A DNA stretch of 64,000 nt. Origin: Porphyrobacter sp. SLTP (GTDB taxonomy: Bacteria; Pseudomonadota; Alphaproteobacteria; Sphingomonadales; Sphingomonadaceae). Below the pieces are notes generated by a model. The model was not told the DNA's origin. It was given only the letters and a program-made list of their open reading frames with translations, and ran no database searches. Below are positions 9,960-17,124 of the stretch, piece after piece. The stretch's first letter is position 1; every line of letters begins with the position of its first letter. Position numbers and translations under genes: made by a program. The DNA is taken from the NCBI RefSeq assembly GCF_009905735.1, contig NZ_JAAALE010000009.1:62001-126000 (forward strand). The letters run 5' to 3'.

Positions 9960-11615
9960 TTGAAGAAAGATTTTACCCCCGAAGACGAACTCCTGTTTCT
10001 CGCGCTTGGCGGGTCCGGAGAGATTGGCATGAACGTCAATCTCTACGGCTGTCAGGGCAAGTGGATCATGGTCGATCTCGGCATGACCTTTTCGGGCAAT
10101 GAATATCCCGGCGTCGAGCTGGTCTTCGCCGATCTCGATTTTATCGAGGAGCGCCGCAAGGACCTGATCGGTATCGTTCTCACCCACGCGCACGAGGATC
10201 ATATCGGCGCGGTGCCCTATTTCGCTGGCGAGCTGGGCGTGCCGCTCTATGCCACGCCGTTCACGGCCGATCTGGTGGCGCGCAAGCTGGAAGAAGCGGG
10301 GCTGCTCGGCAAGGTCGAGATTATCATCATCGAGGAAGATCGCGGTGAGATCGAGCTTGGCCCCTTCACCATCACCTACCTCCCGCTGGCGCACTCGATT
10401 GCCGAGGGCAACGCGCTGCTGATCGACACGCCGCATGGGCGCATCTTTCACACCGGCGACTGGAAGCTTGATGACGATCCGATCATCGGCGAGCCGACCA
10501 CCGAGGAAGAACTGCGCGAAATCGGTGAGGAAGGCGTGCTCGCGCTGGTGTGCGATTCGACCAATGTGTTCAATCCCAACCCCTCCGGCTCGGAAGGCGC
10601 GGTCCATAGTGCGCTGATGGAGGAAGTCGCGCGCCACAAGGGCAAGCGCGTCGTCGTGACCACCTTCGCCAGCAATGTTGCCCGCCTGCAAACCCTTGGC
10701 GAAGTCGCGATTGAGACGGGGCGGAAGCTGTGTGTTGCCGGCCGCTCGCTCGACCGGATTATTGAGGTGGCGCAGGACAATGGCTATCTTGAGGACTTCC
10801 CGACCCCGATCAGCTTCGAGACGGCGATGGGCCTCCCGCGCGGCGAGGTGCTGATCATCGCCACCGGTGGGCAGGGCGAGCCCCGCGCCGCGTTAGGCCG
10901 GATGGCGGACATGAACCATCCGATTGAGCTGGTCGCCGGTGATGTCGTCCTGTTTTCCTCACGCCAGATCCCCGGCAACGAAATCCCGATTGGCAAGATC
11001 CAGAACCAGCTCGCCGCGCGCGGAATCCAGATGGTGACCGACCGTCAGGCGCTGATCCACGTCTCGGGCCACCCGGGGCGGCCGGAGCTGGAAGCGCTCT
11101 ACAGCTGGCTGAAGCCCGAAATCCTCGTGCCGGTCCACGGTGAAATCCGCCACATGGCCGAGCAGGCGCGGGTCGGCAAGGCTGCGGGTATCCCGCATCA
11201 GGTGGTGCAGAAGAACGGCGATCTGGTCCGCCTCGCCCCCGGCAAGCCGGGCAAACTCGCCGAAGTGCGTGCCGGGCGTCTGGTTCTGGATGGCGATATC
11301 ATCACCGCGGCTGACGGCGATGCCATCACCATGCGCCGCCGCATTTCGGGTGATGGTGTGCTGATCGTGGTGCTGGCGCGCGGGGCAAAGCCGGTGATCG
11401 AGGCGATCGGCTTGCCGCTCGACGAGGATTTGCCCGACTTCCTTGAGGAAGCTGCGGGCGATGTGCTGACCGCGATCAATCGCCTCAAGGGCAAGGACGC
11501 GCGCGATATGGCCGTGATCCGAGAGGCTGCGCGCCTTGCGGCGCGCCGTGCGGCGCAGCGCTGGTCGGGTAAGAAGCCGCAGGTGCGGGTAGTGATGCCG
11601 GGGGCGGCGGCCTGA
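9960..11615 (+). CDS. rnj: ribonuclease J
   Basis: Metallo-beta-lactamase-fold RNase (beta-CASP family) acting in 5' exonucleolytic and endonucleolytic mRNA decay and rRNA maturation. The zinc site is visible as VLTHAHEDHIGA near residue 73, followed by later histidines (HTGDWKLDDDP, HVSGHPGRPELEAL). The length of 551 residues fits. It starts with TTG preceded by GGAAA at about 7 bases. The stop overlaps the ATG of the downstream DUF1467 gene by one base. Confidence 0.94.
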   Translation: MKKDFTPEDELLFLALGGSGEIGMNVNLYGCQGKWIMVDLGMTFSGNEYPGVELVFADLDFIEERRKDLIGIVLTHAHEDHIGAVPYFAGELGVPLYATPFTADLVARKLEEAGLLGKVEIIIIEEDRGEIELGPFTITYLPLAHSIAEGNALLIDTPHGRIFHTGDWKLDDDPIIGEPTTEEELREIGEEGVLALVCDSTNVFNPNPSGSEGAVHSALMEEVARHKGKRVVVTTFASNVARLQTLGEVAIETGRKLCVAGRSLDRIIEVAQDNGYLEDFPTPISFETAMGLPRGEVLIIATGGQGEPRAALGRMADMNHPIELVAGDVVLFSSRQIPGNEIPIGKIQNQLAARGIQMVTDRQALIHVSGHPGRPELEALYSWLKPEILVPVHGEIRHMAEQARVGKAAGIPHQVVQKNGDLVRLAPGKPGKLAEVRAGRLVLDGDIITAADGDAITMRRRISGDGVLIVVLARGAKPVIEAIGLPLDEDLPDFLEEAAGDVLTAINRLKGKDARDMAVIREAARLAARRAAQRWSGKKPQVRVVMPGAAA

Positions 11616-11896
11616 TGCAGATCACCTCGATTGCGGCGATCTACTTCCTGTTCTTCGTGATGAGCGGCTTCATGATGCTGCCGTTCGGCGTGAAAACGGC
11701 GGACGAGGCGGGGATCGAAAAGGTGCCGGGGCAGGCAGACAGCGCGCCGGTCAACTTCCAGCCGGGCAAGGTCGCCGCGCGCGCATCCATAGTGGCGGCG
11801 GTGGCGACCGCGTTATTCGTCGCCAACTATACCTATGGGTGGATCACTGCGGCCGATATCGACTTTCTGCCCAAGCCGCCCTCGGCAGCCGACTAA
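11615..11896 (+). CDS. DUF1467 family small membrane protein
   Basis: A 93-residue protein with two hydrophobic helices, at about residues 5-22 and 50-68, separated by a loop containing MLPFGVKTADEAG. This spacing and the FG(V/I) motif are what I know of the DUF1467 family, found in alphaproteobacteria beside rnj. The function is unknown. The gene is translationally coupled to rnj (ATG inside the TGA). Its stop codon overlaps tail-to-tail with the stop of the convergent coiled-coil gene. Confidence 0.8.
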   Translation: MQITSIAAIYFLFFVMSGFMMLPFGVKTADEAGIEKVPGQADSAPVNFQPGKVAARASIVAAVATALFVANYTYGWITAADIDFLPKPPSAAD

Positions 11897-14442
11897 GTCC
11901 GGAACCGCTGGATCGCCTGGGCCAGCGCCACGTAGAGCTTGCCCATGTCCGAACCCAGCATCGTCACGCTCAGGACGTGACCATCGCGGGTCGAGAGGGT
12001 CTGGCGCAGCATCGCTTCGAAGTCGTGGATGTAGCGGCTGACATTGGCTTTGAACGTGTCGTCGGCGCTGTAGAGCGCCGCGATATCCTTGGCAGTGCCA
12101 TTGTCGATCAGCCGCACGGCGCGGCGGGTGAAGATGCCCCGGTCACCCTTGAGATAGGCTTCCCACGCCGTGTCGGCCACTTCGTCAGCCAAGGCTCCGG
12201 TGATGTCAATCGCGGCTGAATTGAGGCTGTCGGTGATCAGCGCCATGCGCCGGGCGAAGTCGTTATTGACCTGCTCCTCTGCAAGTTCACGGGCGTGCAT
12301 CACCCGCTGTTCGAGATTGCCGGTGAGCTCGTTCACCTTCACCAACTGATCGCGCAGCTGGATCGCCGCCTCGCGCCCCACTCCCGAGGCATGAGCGGCT
12401 GACTGTTCAAGCTTGCCGAGCGTCGCAGCGGCCTCATTGCGCAGCGCGCGTTCGAGCACCTCAACCGCTTCGCCGCCGAGATTGTTCGCCAAGGCCAGCA
12501 TCTTCTCGCGCGCGCCTTCATCAAGGGTGGCGAAGGCGCGGGTGATCGCGGTTTCCAGCGCCGAAAGCGATGCGCGCAGGCTGTCCTGCGTCTCGACCGC
12601 CAGCGTGCCGCTTTCCTCGGCCAGCCGCGCGAACCCGCCGCGCAGACCCTGCAACCGGGCGAGGGCGTCTTCTGTTTCTTCGGCCAGATGGGACTTGAAC
12701 CCGGCAATTGCCGTTTCCGCCGTCTCGATCTCCGCGCGGGTGCGCAGCAGATAGTCCGACAGGTCGCTGCCCGCCTGCGTGCTGCGCAGCATCAGCGCCT
12801 CGACCTTGTCGGCCCGCGCTTCGACCCCTTCCAGAGCGATGTTGGCCCCGTTGATCGCGGTGTTGAGGTCTTCGCGGCACGTGCGAGCGCCGGATTGCAA
12901 AATCTCCAGCAAGCGCACGCTGCTATCGGTCAATTGCATCAAATGCGCTTCGGTAGCAGAGATCACAGCGCGCTTCTCGCCAAGCTGTTGGGCCAGCGTG
13001 TCAAGGCCCGCACCAAGGCTTTCGCGGGCAGCTACGCTTGTCTGGTCGATCTCGGCCAAGACCCGTCCGAGTTCTGCGACCCGCTCGGTCATCGCTTCAC
13101 CCTGGACGACCAGCTTTTCGATCTCGGCGACCTGCGCCTCGCGCCGCTGGGCGAGCGCATCGTCGAGCGCCGCCAGCCGCTGGGCCAACACTTCGCTTGC
13201 CTGCGCTTCATGGGTTTCAAAGGCCGCCTGCCGCTGTTCGATCAGCTCGTCGAACTGGCGGTTGCGTGTCGCCAGCTGCTCATCGAACTGCACCGCTTCC
13301 TCACGGAGCTTGGCGATCCGCTCGTTCGCAACGGTGGCAGAATTGCGGTCGAGCTGGTCGACCAGATTGAGTTTCTCCACCAGCGTCTCGTGCAGCGCGG
13401 CAATCGCGGCGGCATAGCTGGCGCGCGCGGTCTCTCCCGCTTCGCGCAGCCGATTGGCGAGCGCTTCGCTTTGGCTTGCGATGGCCTGCGCCCGCTCGCC
13501 ATGTGCCGCCAGCGCTTCTTCCTCAAGCGCCGCGATGCGGGTGCGATAGGCCTCAGCCTCTGTCTGCAAGGCCGCAAAGCGCTTCGTGACAATCGCTTCG
13601 ATCCGGGTCAGCTGGGCCTCATACTGGCCGAGCGTATCGCCGACTTGCGCGGTCAGGCGTGTGACCTGCGCCTCACTTTCGGCCCCGGCGAAACCGAGCC
13701 GGTCAAACCCGCCGGTGAGCCGCGCCAACTGATCTTCGGCGACGCGGCCCGCGCCGCCAATCTGATTGGCGACATCGCGCGCGGCATTGGCAATCACGGG
13801 CAGATCGTCGCGCAGCCGGTTCATGTTGCCCAGCGCGGTTTCGCTGGTGGTGCCAATCGCCTCGACCTGTGCGCCATTGGTGGTGATCAGCGCCTGCAAT
13901 TCGCCGGCATGGGTGGACAAGCGTTCCGCCGCGATTCGGCCAAGCGCCTCAAGATCGCGGGCTTCGGCGGCCAGAAATTCACGCGCCAGGCTCAATTCGC
14001 GGTTCACGAACTTCAGCCGCGCTTCGAGAGCGGCGCCCTCGCGGTTCATCAGCGCGGCGGTTGCGGCAAAGCGTCGGCCTTCAGCATGTGAGGAGCGCAT
14101 CGCGAGCAGCCACACGATACCCACCAAGGCAACCGGCACAGCCCATTCGACGATCCAGCCAGCCCACTGCGCAGGCAAGGCCCCGCCACGAATGTCAGCC
14201 AGGTGAGCCGAGACGAAAAACCCGCTCCATCCCGCAATCACCAGCACCGCAAGGCTTGGCGCGAGCCAGCCGGATCGGGCGGGGGAGACCGCTACCTCAT
14301 CATCCTCGGCCCAGGTTTCGGACAGATCGAGCATAGCGTCGAATGCCCCATCCTGCCCATCGGCTTCTGCAAAAGCCATGTCGTCTGCGCCGTCATCGCC
14401 GCTCTTGCGCCCCAACGCGCGCATCTGGTGCCGTCCTGCCAT
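11893..14442 (-). CDS. TipN-like membrane-anchored coiled-coil protein
   Basis: An 849-residue protein: acidic N-terminal tail (residues 1-55), two hydrophobic helices (about 59-80 and 94-115), about 640 residues of Ala/Glu/Leu/Arg-rich predicted coiled coil, and a C-terminal block (KGDRGIFTRRAVRLIDNG, then YIHDFEAMLRQTL) that looks like a folded conserved module. Two N-terminal membrane segments, a long coiled coil and a total of about 850-880 residues match Caulobacter TipN, the new-pole landmark. I infer a TipN-like polarity scaffold, but cannot align the two here. I chose the ATG at 14442 because GAGGTGG precedes it; an ATG at 14454 is an alternative. Alternatives are an apolipoprotein-like or chemoreceptor-like coiled coil. 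Confidence 0.6.
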   Translation of the reverse strand: MAGRHQMRALGRKSGDDGADDMAFAEADGQDGAFDAMLDLSETWAEDDEVAVSPARSGWLAPSLAVLVIAGWSGFFVSAHLADIRGGALPAQWAGWIVEWAVPVALVGIVWLLAMRSSHAEGRRFAATAALMNREGAALEARLKFVNRELSLAREFLAAEARDLEALGRIAAERLSTHAGELQALITTNGAQVEAIGTTSETALGNMNRLRDDLPVIANAARDVANQIGGAGRVAEDQLARLTGGFDRLGFAGAESEAQVTRLTAQVGDTLGQYEAQLTRIEAIVTKRFAALQTEAEAYRTRIAALEEEALAAHGERAQAIASQSEALANRLREAGETARASYAAAIAALHETLVEKLNLVDQLDRNSATVANERIAKLREEAVQFDEQLATRNRQFDELIEQRQAAFETHEAQASEVLAQRLAALDDALAQRREAQVAEIEKLVVQGEAMTERVAELGRVLAEIDQTSVAARESLGAGLDTLAQQLGEKRAVISATEAHLMQLTDSSVRLLEILQSGARTCREDLNTAINGANIALEGVEARADKVEALMLRSTQAGSDLSDYLLRTRAEIETAETAIAGFKSHLAEETEDALARLQGLRGGFARLAEESGTLAVETQDSLRASLSALETAITRAFATLDEGAREKMLALANNLGGEAVEVLERALRNEAAATLGKLEQSAAHASGVGREAAIQLRDQLVKVNELTGNLEQRVMHARELAEEQVNNDFARRMALITDSLNSAAIDITGALADEVADTAWEAYLKGDRGIFTRRAVRLIDNGTAKDIAALYSADDTFKANVSRYIHDFEAMLRQTLSTRDGHVLSVTMLGSDMGKLYVALAQAIQRFRT

Positions 14443-14464
14443 AAGCCACCTCATACCACAGCCG

Positions 14465-14489
14465 GAATCGGGATAAACCCCGCATTAAC
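14465..14489. promoter_or_regulatory. CtrA-like box and GANTC site in divergent promoter
   Basis: Between the divergent coiled-coil and HPt-like genes, TAAA-N7-TTAAC occupies 14474-14489. This differs by one base from the CtrA full site TTAA-N7-TTAAC. A GAATC (GANTC, the CcrM methylation target) lies at 14465-14469. Both are rare words in sequence of this GC content. Control of both genes by CtrA is inferred. Confidence 0.5.
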
Positions 14490-14512
14490 CCAATTCGGCC
14501 TATGTGCCTGTC

Positions 14513-14836
14513 ATGGCTTTCAATCACGGTGCTCTTGATGCGACCCTTGCGGCAGCGGCCGGCGACGATGCCGCCTTGCTGCGTGAGCTGCGCGCGGCTT
14601 TCCTCGAAAGTGCGGCCAAGCAGCTCGATCTGCTCAAGCGCGCGCGCTGTGATGGCAATTGGCATGTCGCAGCGATGCGGCTGAAGGGCCTTGCTGCCAG
14701 CTTTCACGCCGAAGACCTGCTCCAGGCCGCTGAAATCGCGCTCCACGCCGCGCCGGGCGAGCCGATGGCAATCCGCGAGATTGAGGCTGTGCTCGCACGC
14801 TTCAACCGCGCGCAGAATCGCAACATCCGCTTCTGA
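14513..14836 (+). CDS. HPt-like domain protein lacking the phospho-accepting histidine
   Basis: A 107-residue helical protein built like a single histidine-phosphotransfer domain. The core motif normally reads A-H-x-L-K-G; here it is A-A-M-R-L-K-G with Met55 where the phosphorylated His should be, followed by the expected small residues and helix (LAASFHAEDL). It therefore cannot relay phosphate by the usual chemistry and may act as a binding or decoy domain. It starts at the ATG at 14513; a GTG 9 bases upstream is an alternative. It is divergent from the TipN-like gene, sharing the promoter with the CtrA-like box. Confidence 0.65.
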   Translation: MAFNHGALDATLAAAAGDDAALLRELRAAFLESAAKQLDLLKRARCDGNWHVAAMRLKGLAASFHAEDLLQAAEIALHAAPGEPMAIREIEAVLARFNRAQNRNIRF

Positions 14837-14949
14837 TTCGCCGCGCCGTGCGCTGCGTCGGGGCAAACCGCGCAGTGCCGCTTGAACCTCCGCTCTGAAA
14901 CCGCCAATCCTTGGTCGCCTGCTGGCGGATCGAGGGAAGGGGGTTTGGA

Positions 14950-16146
14950 ATGCGCATCGGCCTCATCGCAGCACTCCGGCGCAGCGCGGATGGTGGACTG
15001 CGCGCGGAACTCTCACTCGCCGGGCGCAGCGTTCTGGCCTGGCAGGCGGATCTGCTGCAATCCCTGGGCGCCGAGCGGGTGCTGTGCCTGACCGAGACCA
15101 ACACTGACGAAGTGCTGCAATTGCAGCACCGGATCGAGGCAGACGGGGCAGCGTTTCATGCATTGCCAAACTTCGCCGCTCTGCCTGCATTGGTGCGGGC
15201 AGAGGATGATCTCATCATCCTGCGCGATGGTCTGGTGCCCGATCCAGCGGTCGTGCAGGCAGTGCTCGGGGGAGACGTGGGGCTCCAGAGGGTGATCGCA
15301 GCGATCCCGGCGGATCACGCGCTCGCCGCCGCTTACCCCGATGATTTCGAGCGGATTGATGCCGCGCGCCACTGGGCGGGCGTGCTGGTGATGCGCGGCG
15401 CGCCGGTGCAGCAATTGGCGGATTTTCCGGATGATGCCGACGCCGTCTCACTGTTGCTGCGGCTCGCCTTGCAGGCAGGAACCCTGTGCCGCGATCTCGC
15501 CGCGCGCGAGCTGGTGCCGGAACGCTGGCTGCTGGCCGATGGCACAGCCACGGTTGCCGAGGCCGAGCAGGCACTGATCGCCGATGCCGCCGCGCCGACG
15601 GATTGGCGCGCACCGCTTGCGACGCTGGCGGCAATGCTGGTGCGCGCCTTGGCTCCGAGGGGCCTTGAACAGGGCGGGCTTGCGGCAGGCGGGCTGGCTT
15701 TGGCGCTGCTGCTGATCGGCGTGATGTTTGCAGCTTTCGGTCCGGCGGCCGTGGGGCTGGCGCTGGCGGGGCTGGGGGCCTTCGCCGCGAGGGTCGCGAT
15801 TGACTATACCGCGCTGGCCGCAAGGCTCAGGCGGGCGGGCGATCCCGGGCGCGGGCCAGCCGTGCTGGCGGCGGCGGTGGACGGGCTGGCGGCGCTCACG
15901 GCATGGTTTGCGCTGTCGCCCTGGCCCGAATGGCAACCGCTCGCGGTTCTGGGGCCTGTGGTGGTCGGTCTCGCCCGCCTCACCGCGCGCCAGTCCGAGG
16001 CAATGTTGGCTGTCCCTGCTGCTGACCGAGCGAGCCTGTTGCTGATGCTGGCGCTTGCCGCCGCCTTTGGCGTTTTGCCAGAAGGATTGGCCTGTCTCGC
16101 CTTGGGGCTACTCCTCGCTTTGCTGCTGCGTCCTGACCGGGTTTGA
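14950..16146 (+). CDS. nucleotidyltransferase-like membrane protein, probably catalytically degenerate
   Basis: A 398-residue protein of two halves. Residues 1-200 follow the secondary-structure and sequence rhythm of NTP-transferases (MRIGLIAALRR, then GRSVLAWQADLLQSLGAERV, then DDLIILRDGLVPD), but the Gly-rich GxGxR nucleotide loop is missing. Residues 240-395 have about five to six hydrophobic segments. Around residues 285-312 a loop AARLRRAGDPGRGP resembles the CDP-alcohol phosphatidyltransferase motif, with most of its aspartates replaced. This layout recalls fused inositol-phosphate cytidylyltransferase/transferase enzymes. I do not assign activity. The start at ATG 14950 follows GAGGGAAGGGGG. 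Confidence 0.5.
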   Translation: MRIGLIAALRRSADGGLRAELSLAGRSVLAWQADLLQSLGAERVLCLTETNTDEVLQLQHRIEADGAAFHALPNFAALPALVRAEDDLIILRDGLVPDPAVVQAVLGGDVGLQRVIAAIPADHALAAAYPDDFERIDAARHWAGVLVMRGAPVQQLADFPDDADAVSLLLRLALQAGTLCRDLAARELVPERWLLADGTATVAEAEQALIADAAAPTDWRAPLATLAAMLVRALAPRGLEQGGLAAGGLALALLLIGVMFAAFGPAAVGLALAGLGAFAARVAIDYTALAARLRRAGDPGRGPAVLAAAVDGLAALTAWFALSPWPEWQPLAVLGPVVVGLARLTARQSEAMLAVPAADRASLLLMLALAAAFGVLPEGLACLALGLLLALLLRPDRV

Positions 16147-16147
16147 T

Positions 16148-16162
16148 CTAACGCCGTCTTAA
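16148..16162 (+). promoter_or_regulatory. CtrA-like box CTAA-N7-TTAAC
   Basis: CTAA, seven bases, then TTAA followed by C, immediately after the stop of the upstream gene and about 27 bases before the next start. It is one mismatch from the CtrA full site and fits an internal promoter for the helical protein and the kinase homologue. Confidence 0.4.
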
Positions 16163-16188
16163 CTATGTGGGCGCTATGGCCTGCAAGG

Positions 16189-17124
16189 ATGGGCGAAAAG
16201 ACGATGGACCTGGCCGCCGACGCTGATGTCGAGGCGATCCTCACGGATGAACTCGCGCGGGAAGCCCGCGCGCTGGCGGCGGTCGTCCCCGTTCTGCGCC
16301 ATCTCTTGAGCAGCGAGGCTGAAGCGCTGGTGAGCGAGGCGATCCTCGCCCGCGTGAGGGGCATGATCTTCGATCTCGCCGCACAATTGCTGGCCGCATT
16401 GTCGGGCCGCGATCCGGTCACCCGCGCGCATGCCTCCGCCGATCCAGCCGCGCTCGATCGGCTTGCTGCGACCCTGATGGCGGACGAGGCATTGCTCGGC
16501 TTCTGCCATGCGCTCGCGGCCGAGGGGCTGATTGCCGAACGCTTGCACCAACGCCACGCAATCGATCCGGTGTTGAGCCCGCTCTTGCAGGAGCTAATCG
16601 CCTCCGAAGACCCCGCCATCGCCAGCCTTGCGATGAGCACGCTCGCGGCGCAATCGCGGTTCGTCCAAGGCCAGCGCCGGATGGAACTGCCGCTGGGCGA
16701 ATTGCCCGCCGAACTGTTCCACCGCCTGATCGGCAGGGCTCAGACCGAAGCACAGGAAACCGCGGCGCTGGGGCGGTTGCAGGCAGGCTATGACGAGGCG
16801 ACTGGGCGGCTCGGCCTGCTGGCGAGACTGGTCGCAGCGATGCGGCGCGGGGCGATGGCGGCGCTGGCGCTGGATCATGCCGGGCTGGCGCTGTTCGCCA
16901 GTGCGCTGTCGATCACCACACGCCAACAGCGCGGAGACGCGGTGCTCGCCTGCCACGACGGGCAGGGATTGCGGCTCGCCTTGATGCTGCGGGCGGGCGA
17001 ACTGTCACCTGCTGCGATCGAGCGTCAGCTGCTGCTGGTCGAGCCATCGGGCCGCTTGCCGCGCGGCTTTGGCGGGGTTTCGGCCGACCGCGCGGGCGTG
17101 CTGCTGGGCGGCGGCGCGCTGTGA
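16189..17124 (+). CDS. helical protein of unknown function, possibly DUF2336-like
   Basis: About 311 residues, almost all predicted helix, rich in Ala, Leu and Arg, with pairs of amphipathic helices that could form HEAT- or armadillo-like repeats. No signal peptide or membrane segment is seen. I do not recognise a catalytic motif; resemblance to the alphaproteobacterial DUF2336 helical family is only an impression. The start is uncertain: ATG at 16189, 16204 (MDLAAD) or 16165, none with a clean ribosome-binding site. It overlaps the following kinase-homologue gene by one base, so the two products probably act together. Confidence 0.5.
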   Translation: MGEKTMDLAADADVEAILTDELAREARALAAVVPVLRHLLSSEAEALVSEAILARVRGMIFDLAAQLLAALSGRDPVTRAHASADPAALDRLAATLMADEALLGFCHALAAEGLIAERLHQRHAIDPVLSPLLQELIASEDPAIASLAMSTLAAQSRFVQGQRRMELPLGELPAELFHRLIGRAQTEAQETAALGRLQAGYDEATGRLGLLARLVAAMRRGAMAALALDHAGLALFASALSITTRQQRGDAVLACHDGQGLRLALMLRAGELSPAAIERQLLLVEPSGRLPRGFGGVSADRAGVLLGGGAL

